From: Aquirhabdus sp. | GTDB taxonomy: Bacteria > Pseudomonadota > Gammaproteobacteria > Pseudomonadales > Moraxellaceae | Direction: 5' to 3' | Assembly: GCA_030149815.1 (NCBI GenBank) | Contig: JASLHI010000062.1 | Coordinates: forward strand, 1 to 59,117 | DNA length: 59,117 nt | Shown here: positions 25,151-34,901 of the stretch, piece after piece | How the letters are laid out: the number at the start of each line of letters is the position of its first letter | How positions within the stretch are numbered: position 1 is the first letter of the stretch | Notes under the pieces: model-generated | The model's input: the letters and a program-made list of their open reading frames with translations, nothing else | What the model was told of the DNA's origin: nothing | The model's database searches: none | Made by a program: the position numbers and the translations under genes

Positions 25151-26641
25151 TCATGCTGGCACTGAGTAAGAGCTCGCAATCACCTGATGATAACGCAATA
25201 ACTCTTGTTGCCAACGCAACTCATCCCACGCCAAATATTGAACACACAACGGCTTAATCACTTCTAATACTTCGGCTCCGCCATTTGGCAACATATTGCC
25301 CGCACGAACGCGACGCAACATCAAATCATCCAGATGCTGAACCATCTCATTTTGCAAGATCCATTCGACTTGCGCTTTTAGATCATTGTTATTTGGAACT
25401 TGGGCTAGCGGTGCACTGAGATTACACGGTTCTTCGACACGATGATTGAAGCAACGCAGCTTACGATTATTTTGAGCTTCTTTAAGCTGTTTATCATTGA
25501 TGATATGCAGCGCATGAAGTACATCCAGCGCAATCAATCGGAATGTTGTCAGTTTGCCGCCAGAGACAGAAACTACACCATTGCTGCCCGTCCAGACCAA
25601 ATGATCACGGCGCTCTTTAGATGGATCATTGCCCGTACCTGAACCAATAATTGGACGTACACCCGCCATCGTCGAAATAATATCAGCACGAGTCAGTGAT
25701 GCATTCGACAATTGTCGATTCGCCACTTTTAGCAAATAATCGATTTCTGCTGAAGTACAGTGTGGCTCAACATTGACTGACTCACGATGATCTAAATCAG
25801 TTGTGCCAATACAGGTCTGCCCTTTCCATGGATAGATAAAAACAGGGCGATCATCGTCTGGATGCATAACCGTCAAACAATCATGGATCGGCAATCGTGA
25901 TGCAGCAATAAAAATATGACTACCACGCTGCGGACGAACTTTGGCGTTTGTTGCAGATAACAAATCAGCCCACGCACCTGTCGCATTCACCACCTGTTTG
26001 GCTCTAAATTCAACTGCACCGCCAGCAAGCGTATCTTCAACGGTTAAGGAGAAACCTTGCGAGGTCTTATTCACAGCATTCACTTGGCTATAGTTATTTG
26101 CTGTACCACCTTCCAGAGCAGCTTCATGCAAAACGCGCATCACAAGGCGAGCATCATCAACTAACGCATCGGTATAACGCATCGCGCCTTTCAAACCATC
26201 TGCATTTAAGTTGGGATATTGCTGCAACAATTTATCTTTTGAAATCCAACTATGATCAGATACACCCGCCAGTTTGTCATACATGGTCAAAACGGCAGTC
26301 ATGGCAATACGTCCTGGAAAACTGCCTTGACGAATCGGAAAAATATATGGAAAGCGCACCACCATATGCGGCAGTTCAACCAATAAACGTTCACGCTCAT
26401 GCAAAGAATGCTTAGTCAGACTGACATCACCTTGCGCCAGATAGCGCAAACCACCATGTACCATTTTTGATGAGCGACTTGAAGTTCCCCAAGCAAAATC
26501 CTGCTGTTCGAGCAGTAAAGTCTTTTTACCTAGACGCGAAGCTTCCAGCAAAATCCCCGCACCCGTAATCCCACCACCAACAACAATCAAATCCCAATCG
26601 GTTTTATTCAGTTCATTCAACGCTTGGCGATGACCCAGCAT
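25151..26641 (-). CDS. Glycerol-3-phosphate dehydrogenase/oxidase (GlpD-like)
   Basis: A 496-residue FAD enzyme of the GlpD family. The dinucleotide-binding motif VVGGGITGAG is at residues 20-29, followed by the SSRSSKMVHGGLRYL block that contacts FAD and substrate, and the family C-terminal DAO domain. GlpD oxidises sn-glycerol 3-phosphate to dihydroxyacetone phosphate at the membrane and passes electrons to quinone. Placement between an FGGY kinase and an AGPS-like enzyme suggests the DHAP, or an alkyl derivative, is shared. Confidence 0.88.
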   Translation of the reverse strand: MLGHRQALNELNKTDWDLIVVGGGITGAGILLEASRLGKKTLLLEQQDFAWGTSSRSSKMVHGGLRYLAQGDVSLTKHSLHERERLLVELPHMVVRFPYIFPIRQGSFPGRIAMTAVLTMYDKLAGVSDHSWISKDKLLQQYPNLNADGLKGAMRYTDALVDDARLVMRVLHEAALEGGTANNYSQVNAVNKTSQGFSLTVEDTLAGGAVEFRAKQVVNATGAWADLLSATNAKVRPQRGSHIFIAASRLPIHDCLTVMHPDDDRPVFIYPWKGQTCIGTTDLDHRESVNVEPHCTSAEIDYLLKVANRQLSNASLTRADIISTMAGVRPIIGSGTGNDPSKERRDHLVWTGSNGVVSVSGGKLTTFRLIALDVLHALHIINDKQLKEAQNNRKLRCFNHRVEEPCNLSAPLAQVPNNNDLKAQVEWILQNEMVQHLDDLMLRRVRAGNMLPNGGAEVLEVIKPLCVQYLAWDELRWQQELLRYHQVIASSYSVPA

Positions 26642-26719
26642 AGTTCACACTCATTTAGATAATATTGATAAAAGATATTAAAGTGGGTGATCCATCGACC
26701 AGCCCACTTTAATAGAACC

Positions 26720-28321
26720 TTACGCTTCTGGAATCAAACAACCTGGATTTAACTGTCCATTCGGATCGAAATGTTTGACCATCGTATCAATCAAAGCCAT
26801 CCCTTCTGCACCTTTCTCGACATGCAGCCACGGTGCATGATCACGACCGATCCCATGCTGATGACTCGCTGTACCACCCATTCTGGCAATCGCATCACCC
26901 GCTGCCTGCTTGTATTTTTTCCAGCGTTCAAGCAGCTCAGGATAGTTATCCGAGTTCTTGAAAATATAGGTTGTATAGATGCTACACCCTTGACCGTACA
27001 TATGAGAAAGATGAGTAAACACTTGCACTGGATGCTCTCCACTCGCATCACGAATTGCCTGCTCCATCTCATTCAGACATGCAGTGACTTTATCCCAATT
27101 GATACAAGTTTCGAATGTATCCACCGAATAACCATGCTCCCACAACCCATTGCGGAAATACGGCGAACGAAAACGCGAATGCTCCCAAATGCTCCCCATA
27201 AAGCTGCTCGCAATATAAGTCCCACCCGCAGCATCAATGGCGCGTTTTGCTTCGGCAAGGGCAAATTTAGCTTGGCGATTGCTCCCTGTAATCCCAAAAG
27301 TAAACATACAACGCTCACCATTTCGGCATTTTTTGAGCTTTAGCAAACCATCATACGCTTTAAACAACGGATGATTGCCGCCCAATGACAAATGGGATTC
27401 TGTCTCAGCAGCATTCGACAAACGCATCAGGGATAACTGCACTTTATTTTGTGCCAATTGGCGAACCATCTTGATCCCAGCTTCCCAATTCGGGGCAAAG
27501 CCAACGTGGAAAGTTTCATGCTCAGGCAATGGCGTCACACGCACCTTGACCTCAGTAATCGCACCCATACGTCCTTCACTGCCCATGACGACTTCGCGAA
27601 GATCAGGACCAGCAGATGAAGCTGGAATATCTTTGATTTCTAAAGTTCCACGCGGTGTCTCCATCGTACAACCCGCAAACATTTGCTCGATGCGACCATA
27701 ACGCAACGATTGTTGCCCCGAAGAACGACTGGCTACCCAACCGCCAACCGTAGACAGCTCCCAAGATTGAGGGAAATGGCCGAGCACATAACCATTCTTT
27801 TTCAGTTGCTTTTCTAATGCTGGGCCAGCCGTTCCTGCACCAAACGTCGCGATCTGACTCTCACGATTTAGATCGAGCAGCTTATTCATTTTTTCTAGAG
27901 ATAAAGTTAATACAGGCTTGTCCGATGCTGGCACATTGATATGTCCCGCAACCGATGTACCACCACCATAAATGATAACTATAAAACCATGACTGTATGC
28001 CCATTGCAGCACTTCACGCACTTCCTCACTGGTTGTAGGCAAAGCGACACCATCAGGGAAATGACCAAAATCACCTGAATGCTTTGCAATCCAATCTGGG
28101 AAACTTTCACCGCGTGCATGGGTCAGACGTAACTCAACATCTTGCGAAACTAATGGATGGACTGGCAATCGCGACGTTGGCACTTTTGCTTTGACCTCTA
28201 ACAAAGTCGCATCAGGCAAAATCGTACCTTTTCCTGACAATTTCTCCGCTAAAAACTCAAGACCTTTTGATTTGAGTGGAAAATCTGTCGCATCATCACC
28301 CCAGCCATTCCAACGACGCAT
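26720..28321 (-). CDS. AGPS-like FAD-binding oxidoreductase
   Basis: 533 residues of the PCMH/VAO flavoprotein family. It resembles alkyldihydroxyacetonephosphate synthase: IIYGGGTSVAGH (117-127) for FAD pyrophosphate, GHFPQSWELSTVGGWVASRS, SSGQQSLRYGRIE, GSEGRMGAITEV, FRSPYFRNGL, a GCSIYTTYIF strand, and HQHGIGRDHAPW (from about 487) that corresponds to the active-site His cluster of AGPS. AGPS makes the ether bond of ether lipids. In bacteria the direction and substrate are not known for this group. It leads the three-gene cluster; start ATG 28321 has AAGGTTG upstream. Confidence 0.85.
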   Translation of the reverse strand: MRRWNGWGDDATDFPLKSKGLEFLAEKLSGKGTILPDATLLEVKAKVPTSRLPVHPLVSQDVELRLTHARGESFPDWIAKHSGDFGHFPDGVALPTTSEEVREVLQWAYSHGFIVIIYGGGTSVAGHINVPASDKPVLTLSLEKMNKLLDLNRESQIATFGAGTAGPALEKQLKKNGYVLGHFPQSWELSTVGGWVASRSSGQQSLRYGRIEQMFAGCTMETPRGTLEIKDIPASSAGPDLREVVMGSEGRMGAITEVKVRVTPLPEHETFHVGFAPNWEAGIKMVRQLAQNKVQLSLMRLSNAAETESHLSLGGNHPLFKAYDGLLKLKKCRNGERCMFTFGITGSNRQAKFALAEAKRAIDAAGGTYIASSFMGSIWEHSRFRSPYFRNGLWEHGYSVDTFETCINWDKVTACLNEMEQAIRDASGEHPVQVFTHLSHMYGQGCSIYTTYIFKNSDNYPELLERWKKYKQAAGDAIARMGGTASHQHGIGRDHAPWLHVEKGAEGMALIDTMVKHFDPNGQLNPGCLIPEA

Positions 28322-28493
28322 AGTTATTCAACCTTTGTATATCAATACACCTATTTAATCTGTATAGCATACAAAGTTATGAAATCTAAACTTGATTCCG
28401 ACCAGCCACTTTTTTAACACTTCACGCCACAATATTCATCATGATAAAATAGATTAAGACGTAATTCATTGATGAAGGAACGTCTCACTCAAA

Positions 28494-28525
28494 CAAAAAA
28501 GCCGCATCAGTCTCCTAATGCAGCT
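28494..28525 (-). terminator. Terminator of the glycine-zipper lipoprotein gene
   Basis: On the minus strand AGCTGCAT and ATGCGGCT pair with one wobble, followed by six T (28500-28494). It lies 40 bases past the stop at 28566. Confidence 0.8.
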
Positions 28526-28565
28526 CTCTCATAACATCACAATCAAGAAATCAATAAAGACTTAT

Positions 28566-29039
28566 TTAATAAGGATATGGATACGGTCCATAAGTACGAT
28601 AAACAACACGGCTTTGTGGCGGTGGAGGTAACTGATTACCGTTTGAATACATGCATTGTTGGTAAGCAATATCATAACGTTGCTGCAAGCTATAAGAAGA
28701 TTGTTGCGCATTGCCTGCACCAACCATTGTTCCGCCAGCCAAACCAACGGCAGCACCAGCACCCGCATTATGCGCAAGCGCACCTACAGCAGTACCAACA
28801 ACCGCACCAATCACTGCGGTACCTACTGCTGCATTATTCGAAGCCTGCGCACCAGCACCTACAGAGTTCGCCGCATAATCACGACACTGTTGATCTTCTC
28901 GCTGGAACAAATCAAATGGTTTTCCTTGCGCTGGCATTACCGCAACGCTTGGACCCATTGGCATGGTTTGACAGCCGACTAACAACATCGCCGAAACCAA
29001 CGTTGTCGTTGCAACCATATAAGTCATTAAACGCATCAT
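28566..29039 (-). CDS. Glycine-zipper lipoprotein
   Basis: 157 residues. Signal peptide with lipobox LVGC (Cys23), a CRDYAANSVGAGAQASN stretch, then a glycine-zipper hairpin with repeated small residues (GTAVIGAVVGTAVGALAHNAGAGAAVG), a YDIAYQQCMYSNG segment and a Pro/Tyr-rich tail. This YMGG-like architecture is common in Gram-negative envelope proteins, with no defined role. AGGAG precedes two adjacent Met codons (29039 and 29036). Confidence 0.85.
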   Translation of the reverse strand: MMRLMTYMVATTTLVSAMLLVGCQTMPMGPSVAVMPAQGKPFDLFQREDQQCRDYAANSVGAGAQASNNAAVGTAVIGAVVGTAVGALAHNAGAGAAVGLAGGTMVGAGNAQQSSYSLQQRYDIAYQQCMYSNGNQLPPPPQSRVVYRTYGPYPYPY

Positions 29040-29246
29040 GTTTCTCCTAAAAAGAGGATAATTTTTACATTCATTAATAAGTTTTATTATCCCGATGCCA
29101 TACAGGCATATCTCTTACAACCGTACTATGAATCAATATCATATACTGAATTAGCCTAGTTGTATTGTGCGCTTAGACTTGGATTGAAAATCAGGATTCA
29201 TGTATTTTTATATAGTGAAGTTGAGTAAGTTTAGTAAATTTGAGGC

Positions 29247-29274
29247 AAATATAAAGCCACCCGAAGGCAGCTTT
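29247..29274 (-). terminator. Terminator of ftsK with UUCG tetraloop
   Basis: On the minus strand a nine-base stem (29274-29266 with 29261-29253) closes a TTCG tetraloop, followed by TATATTT. The C(UUCG)G loop is a known very stable form. It is 27 bases past the ftsK stop. Confidence 0.8.
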
Positions 29275-29300
29275 ATGAGGTTGTCTGCGGAGTATAAAAT

Positions 29301-32285
29301 TTATACTAGGATTTCGCGCTTACCATTAGATTGCATCGCACTAATCACGCCATGTTCTTCTAACGAGTCCACAATCCGCGCTGCACGGTTATAGCCCAAT
29401 GAAAACTTACGTTGGATCGCGGATGCAGATACTTTCTTCGTTTCCATAATGAATGCATACACATCATCATAGAGAGGATCTCGATCTGAATCACCTTCAG
29501 AGGAGTCATAACCACCACCCTTACTCGGAGCCTCCTCATCATATGCATTCAAAATATCATCGACATAATCAGGGCTGCCTCGCTCACGCCACGCATCACA
29601 AACACGGTTTACTTCATCATCACTAATAAACGCACCATGAACACGCTCGGGCTCATTTTTGCCTGGCGCTAGGAACAACATATCACCATGACCGAGCAAA
29701 TATTCTGCACCGCCCTCATCGAGAATCGTCCGAGAGTCAACCTTACTATTTACACGTAATGCCGCACGCGTTGGAATATTTGCCTTAATCAAACCTGTGA
29801 TCACATCGACCGAAGGACGCTGTGTCGCAAGAATAAGATGAATGCCTGCTGCACGCGACTTCTGGGCCAAACGTTGAATCAGCTCCTCAGCTTTCTTGCC
29901 GACCTGCATAATCATGTCGGCAAATTCGTCCGCCACTACGACAATCATCGGCATCGTTTTCAGACGTGGTGCACGTTGTTGCAATGCACTGTCATCTGGT
30001 CGCCAAAGTGGATCAAAAAGCTCCTCACCGCGTTCATTTGCTTCAGTAATTTTTTGATTGTATGCCTCAAGATTACGCACTTTCATATAAGCGAGTAATT
30101 TATATCGACGCTCCATCTCACCAACAGACCAATTCAGCGAACTTGCCGCATCTTTCATGTCCGTCACAACTGGTGTCAATAGATGCGGAATATCATTGTA
30201 GTTCGACAATTCCAATTGTTTTGGATCAATCAAAATTAAACGCAATTGCGTTGGCGTATATTTCAGGAGCATGGACAAAAGCATGGAGTTAATCGCAACA
30301 GATTTACCCGAGCCTGTGGTTCCCGCAACCAGCATATGCGGCGCTTTTGCCAAGTCAGTCAGTACAGGTCGTCCAGCAATATCCTTACCCATCGCCATGC
30401 TGATCAATCCTTTTGGATCACGATAAGCATCAGTTTCAAGTAGTTCAATCAGGCGCACCATTTCACGATTTGAGTTTGGCACTTCGATACCGATATAGGG
30501 TTTACCCGGGATCACCTCGACCACGCGCACAGAAGCCATGGACAATGACCGTGCCAAATCTCGTGCAATATTGGTGACTTTGGACGCCTTGACACCGGGT
30601 GCAAGCTCTAGCTCAAAACGTGTCACGACAGGCCCTGGCTGCGCCTCAATCACTTGCGCAACCACATTAAACTCTTTGAGTTTAATTTCTAACAAGCGAG
30701 ATAAACGCTCTAGCTGTTCAGCCGAATAGCTTACTTTACGCTTCGGATCAGGCAGCTCTAATAATTCTAAACTTGGTAATGGACTCAAATCTGCGCGGTG
30801 TTGAGCAGTTTGCATCGCACGCGACATTGGACGTCCCATTGCATCCGTTAGCGGCGCATCCCAATCATCCTTTGTAATAACAGGCTCAGACGCGACTTTA
30901 GCAACCACCAACTCCTTTTGAATCTGATCAACAATTGCTGGACTAGAGACTTGCTCAACACGTTGCACTGGCGTTGTAATCTGTTGATACGGCATCGGAA
31001 TACTGTGATGGCGCTCCACAGGCTCTCGAACAATAGGCTGCTCAAGAAACTCAGCTAAATCATTGTCAAAGGCTTGATTCGTTTCAATGACGCTCGTTGC
31101 AGCAGTAGTCTTTTCAATACCATCAATAGCACTTTGTTCAGAAACGGCATCTTGTTCAACTTTCTGATTGATTGAATGATTGGCTTGAGTAAGCGGCTGT
31201 TCGATCTGAACGACTTCATTTCGTACGATCTCATGATGCTCTGGGATCACATCTAATGCTTTATGGAAGAAATCATCTTCCCAATCCACTTTTGGTGCAA
31301 TGCGTGTCGCAGTTGGTGATGCAACAGTTGCTTGCACTGCCGCAAGAGAAGTTGCTGTTTGTACCGTCGGACTGACTACAGACACAGGAGGCGTTTGTTC
31401 AACAGGACTAACGGTTGGAGTGACTGATGGTGTTGCAGCAGAAGATTGCGCTGCCGCTTCAGCCATAACCGATGCAAAAGATTCAGCTTCTGGCTCAATC
31501 GTCTGCAATACAGGCTTTTCTATATTTTCTTGTAATACTGATGCAGTTGCTGAAGTCTGAACAATATCATTAGTTGCAACAACACTCGCACTTTCCTGAG
31601 CATGTTCTGATTGAGTCGCAGCATTGGTCACCACAGGAGTTGATGCGACAACAGCAGGAATTACAGGAATTTTATCGTTTTTATGAGATGGGACTTCTTC
31701 AGGTTCATTCCGATAAAAAAGCTCATTCAGCAATAACGGAATTTCCCCAACTGCATCAAAAGTTTTACTCCACACCACACCAAACGAAAATGTAAAAATC
31801 ACTAAAAACAAAGCAACAAGTAATACCGTCACTAATACGAGTGGCATAAATCCAAGCAAGTGCTGCGACATCTCAAAACCCAAGATTCCGCCTGCTGCAT
31901 TTTGTAACGTATCAGATGGCTCGACGCCATGCAGCCCAAACAATGTTGCTGCAATCACCACCAGAAAAATTTCACCCGCATAACGAAATGGACGCTGCAC
32001 AAAACTATGCGGATACCATAGCTGCACCGCTTCGAGCAAAATTAAGAAAGGTAAAAATAGCGCCGCGCGCCCAAGAAAACCATGCAATAAATCAGCAAGC
32101 CAAGCACCTGCGATTCCCGTTGCATTACTGACATGTTGAGTATCACTTGATAAGTGCGTCCAACCAGGGTCAAAAGGCGTATAAGTCACCGTCGCAACCA
32201 GCGAATATGCACCAATAATCACCAAAAATATGGTGAGCATAACTCGATGCGCACGCGCGTCCGTTAAATTCGTCGCATTCAACAT
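29301..32285 (-). CDS. ftsK: DNA translocase FtsK
   Basis: 994 residues in the standard layout: four membrane spans in the first 190 residues, a long low-complexity linker (about 200-490) rich in Val, Thr, Pro and Gln, a RecA-like motor with Walker A around Lys661 (GTTGSGKS) and Walker B at Asp786-Glu787 (VVVADEFAD), and a C-terminal winged-helix gamma domain (last 62 residues) that reads KOPS sites. FtsK pumps DNA at the septum and activates XerCD at dif. The linker is longer and more variable than in E. coli-type motors without it. It is a single gene with its own terminator. Confidence 0.96.
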   Translation of the reverse strand: MLNATNLTDARAHRVMLTIFLVIIGAYSLVATVTYTPFDPGWTHLSSDTQHVSNATGIAGAWLADLLHGFLGRAALFLPFLILLEAVQLWYPHSFVQRPFRYAGEIFLVVIAATLFGLHGVEPSDTLQNAAGGILGFEMSQHLLGFMPLVLVTVLLVALFLVIFTFSFGVVWSKTFDAVGEIPLLLNELFYRNEPEEVPSHKNDKIPVIPAVVASTPVVTNAATQSEHAQESASVVATNDIVQTSATASVLQENIEKPVLQTIEPEAESFASVMAEAAAQSSAATPSVTPTVSPVEQTPPVSVVSPTVQTATSLAAVQATVASPTATRIAPKVDWEDDFFHKALDVIPEHHEIVRNEVVQIEQPLTQANHSINQKVEQDAVSEQSAIDGIEKTTAATSVIETNQAFDNDLAEFLEQPIVREPVERHHSIPMPYQQITTPVQRVEQVSSPAIVDQIQKELVVAKVASEPVITKDDWDAPLTDAMGRPMSRAMQTAQHRADLSPLPSLELLELPDPKRKVSYSAEQLERLSRLLEIKLKEFNVVAQVIEAQPGPVVTRFELELAPGVKASKVTNIARDLARSLSMASVRVVEVIPGKPYIGIEVPNSNREMVRLIELLETDAYRDPKGLISMAMGKDIAGRPVLTDLAKAPHMLVAGTTGSGKSVAINSMLLSMLLKYTPTQLRLILIDPKQLELSNYNDIPHLLTPVVTDMKDAASSLNWSVGEMERRYKLLAYMKVRNLEAYNQKITEANERGEELFDPLWRPDDSALQQRAPRLKTMPMIVVVADEFADMIMQVGKKAEELIQRLAQKSRAAGIHLILATQRPSVDVITGLIKANIPTRAALRVNSKVDSRTILDEGGAEYLLGHGDMLFLAPGKNEPERVHGAFISDDEVNRVCDAWRERGSPDYVDDILNAYDEEAPSKGGGYDSSEGDSDRDPLYDDVYAFIMETKKVSASAIQRKFSLGYNRAARIVDSLEEHGVISAMQSNGKREILV

Positions 32286-32526
32286 AAAACAATTACCCTA
32301 AATCAATGCACTTATCGCAAAGAATGACACACAAAAATCCCTATCAAGAGTCTAAACAAAATACGTTTAAAGCGCATCATGTCTCATCTCAACGAACGAC
32401 CTGAAAACAGCCTACATCCTGCTGGAATTAGCTGCGAGTTTCAATGGATGATTGGCAAAAAATCCGTTAAGAAGCTTAATCTATTAAGCTATATTTGATT
32501 TGCGATGCTTTTTTCAAAAACACATC

Positions 32527-33480
32527 TTACGTTTCTTGCTTTACATTTTCATAGAGCTCAACAGAAAAACCCTCATCACGCCAAGCATCGATTCCACCCT
32601 GTAGAGATCGTACCTGTGTATATCCTCGCTGTCTCAGTTCCCTTGCGACTTGAACAGCACTCACATCGTTCGGGCACGAACAATAAACAACCATCACCTG
32701 ACTGAATGGAATATCTGCAATCGTTTCTGCAATTGCTTTGGGGTCTAATGAACGAGCGCCGACAATTCGCTCTAAGTCCATGCTTTTAACCAACGGAGAT
32801 CTAGCATCAAAGATCAAAGGGGCTTGCTCTTGATTGAGTAGATCAGCAAGTTCTTTAGGAGTGATCTTTGTCTGTTTTGCAAAAATTGTAATTTGATAGC
32901 GCTGCCACCATCTAAATATCACATACGCCATTAAAAGAAGACAAACCAGAAATATGGCTGCTTTACCAAACTCAGAAAACGTGGCCAAAACTCCATTGAT
33001 TTGTTGGTGAAAAATTGCTCCGACAACTAACCAAGTCCCAGCCCAAAGCGCAGCACCCGCTGTACTAAAAATAAAAAAACTTGAACGGCGTAACCCTAAT
33101 GCTCCCGCCAAAGGAGGTGCGAGAGTTGCCAATCCTGGAATAAATTTGGCAACCACCAATGTCGCTACACCCCAACGACTAAAATGGGTTTCGGACTGAC
33201 GTACACAAGAATCTGGTGATAATGAAATACGGCATAAAAGATGCAAGATACGGTGTCCAAAACGACGTCCAGCCGCATACCAAACAAAATCGCCCATTAG
33301 AGACGCAATGATTGCAAATATTAAAGAAGCCAAACCCAACTGAGGGTCGCCCATCGCAAGCGAACCCATGAGCAGCAGTAAAGGCAGCACAGGAATCGGT
33401 AATCCAAGCTGGACAAAGAGCACGACAAAGAAAATACCAAACGCACCATATTGAGTGAGTAATGCAAATAAGGTGGGCAT
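32527..33480 (-). CDS. DedA (VTT) membrane protein fused to a rhodanese domain
   Basis: Residues 1-195 form a DedA/SNARE-associated-type membrane domain: the amphipathic QLGLPIPVLPLLLLMGSL start, the GDFVWYAAGRRFGHRI helix and the FIPGLATLAPPLAGALG re-entrant segment. Residues 205-310 form a rhodanese domain with the active-site loop YCSCPND (Cys267) and PLIFDARS at its start. DedA proteins are lipid scramblases or undecaprenyl phosphate flippases; the fused rhodanese might sense or carry sulfane sulfur, which is speculation. No operon partner. Confidence 0.86.
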   Translation of the reverse strand: MPTLFALLTQYGAFGIFFVVLFVQLGLPIPVLPLLLLMGSLAMGDPQLGLASLIFAIIASLMGDFVWYAAGRRFGHRILHLLCRISLSPDSCVRQSETHFSRWGVATLVVAKFIPGLATLAPPLAGALGLRRSSFFIFSTAGAALWAGTWLVVGAIFHQQINGVLATFSEFGKAAIFLVCLLLMAYVIFRWWQRYQITIFAKQTKITPKELADLLNQEQAPLIFDARSPLVKSMDLERIVGARSLDPKAIAETIADIPFSQVMVVYCSCPNDVSAVQVARELRQRGYTQVRSLQGGIDAWRDEGFSVELYENVKQET

Positions 33481-33678
33481 TGCTAATTCCTTATGTTGAA
33501 AACGCAGAATTACCGCTTAATTTTACTGCCCAAGAATGGCTATTGATCATGAAAAATTGCAACGCGACAATAAGCAAATTGTCCTCTTATTTTTAGCAGT
33601 AAAATAGCACTTACATTTTGTAAAAGAATATTAGCTCAGCTTAAGAAAGATAAGATCACTATATCAGTAATATATAGA

Positions 33679-33693
33679 GTGCGTGGTACGCAC
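33679..33693 (-). repeat. Short perfect hairpin downstream of the YaaC gene
   Basis: GTGCGT (33679-33684) and ACGCAC (33688-33693) around GGT. It is ten bases past the YaaC-family stop. The minus strand then reads TCTATATATT, a poor U-tract, so it may be a weak terminator or one copy of a dispersed GTGCGT-type repeat. Confidence 0.4.
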
Positions 33694-33702
33694 CCAATAG
33701 AA

Positions 33703-34767
33703 TCAAATTTCTGAAAATGGAACCACACAAAGTTTCCCCGTTATCAAACTAACCAATTGATACAAAAATTGTTTTGGTAAAATTGCCACTGCCTCAGTCG
33801 CTACAGGTCTTAATAAGCCTTGCATAATTTCCTCTATCTCCGTAGGTCTATACCTTGCAGAATGGCCTAGATAAAACATTAGCAGATAAGAATTACATAA
33901 GTGATGATAGGTTCCTTCCTGAATAGAACAATAATATCTATAACCATCCCTAGTTAAAATTGATGCTATCCCTAAATTCGAATACTCTTTTAGAATATTT
34001 CTGTAGACGGTCGACCAATTCTCATTATTCACTCTTTTTCGGCGTAGACTTCTATAAATAACATTTCCATTTCTCTCATAAGGTTCTGAAAAGTATTCTT
34101 TACGCTTACCATTAAGAAACTTATTTGTATCCAATATATTTTCATTTCCTTTTGAATAATCAACTTCTGTAAGAAGATAAGTAGCCGCCTCATTGACGCA
34201 AAAGCTTATATTAATAGGCAAGTATTTTGGTTTTTTAAAGAAGCCAAGATTACGACTAATGCCACTTAATTCAGGTATAAATGTACAAACATGACGGAGA
34301 GTCAAATCATGCTTACCTGCAACAGGTGTCCCAAGTATTTTCGCAAACTCTAAAAATATATTGGTGCAATCTCGCATATTCCCTGAGATTGTTAAAGAGT
34401 GCTTCTTACCATGAGTATTTGTAATTCCATGATGCTCAACAATTTCCTCCAATTTAATTTTATTTACTGAAAGAAGAGATTTAACTAAATTCATCATTCC
34501 ATAGTAATAAAGAGTACCTTTAGCAGGCATATCTACGGATTCGGCAGCTCTATAAAAATCCTCAGCTAATGATGAAAAATATCTCGCTCGAGTAAAGCAT
34601 TTACGATTATTACCTGCAGAAGTTGAAATCTTTTCAAGTAAATAACCATGCATAAATGACCAAGGGTCCGCCGTTAAAATAGCCGATTCCGCTGGCTCCA
34701 TTGGCACATGTGCATACTTAACTTTTTGATATTTATACCTAGCTTCCTTTACTTCTTGTATTGTCAT
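33703..34767 (-). CDS. YaaC-family protein, possible defence gene
   Basis: 354 residues with the YaaC pattern: YYYGMMNLVKSLLS around residues 87-100, a GKKHSLTISG turn, a middle of strands, a HLCNSYLLMFYLGHSARYRPTEIEEIM block and a C-terminus ending in FLYQLVSLITGKLCVVPF. YaaC is a domain of unknown function; Gram-negative members are often in defence islands. The gene is clearly more AT-rich than the flanking dedA and pckG genes, has many Lys and Asn codons, and stands alone, so it was probably acquired. Start ATG 34767 has only a distant AGGG. Confidence 0.68.
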   Translation of the reverse strand: MTIQEVKEARYKYQKVKYAHVPMEPAESAILTADPWSFMHGYLLEKISTSAGNNRKCFTRARYFSSLAEDFYRAAESVDMPAKGTLYYYGMMNLVKSLLSVNKIKLEEIVEHHGITNTHGKKHSLTISGNMRDCTNIFLEFAKILGTPVAGKHDLTLRHVCTFIPELSGISRNLGFFKKPKYLPINISFCVNEAATYLLTEVDYSKGNENILDTNKFLNGKRKEYFSEPYERNGNVIYRSLRRKRVNNENWSTVYRNILKEYSNLGIASILTRDGYRYYCSIQEGTYHHLCNSYLLMFYLGHSARYRPTEIEEIMQGLLRPVATEAVAILPKQFLYQLVSLITGKLCVVPFSEI

Positions 34768-34850
34768 AATTCTAACTAACCCTCAATATGAAAAATCATG
34801 ACTATTATGCACCAAAAAATAGTACATAACTTCCACAAGCTCATGCCAAC

Positions 34851-34880
34851 AAAAAACCGCCTCAACAGAGACGGTTTTTT
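34851..34880 (-). terminator. Terminator of pckG
   Basis: AAAAAACCGCCTC (34851-34863) pairs with GAGACGGTTTTTT (34868-34880) with one mismatch. It is 22 bases past the pckG stop and its long A/T arms could work in both directions. Confidence 0.85.
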
Positions 34881-34901
34881 ACTTCAAAGCACTACATCAA
34901 A

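Noticed and set aside
31262..31680. Low-complexity Val/Thr/Pro region, with repeated codons
   Set aside because: It is the variable linker of FtsK, not a repeat element.
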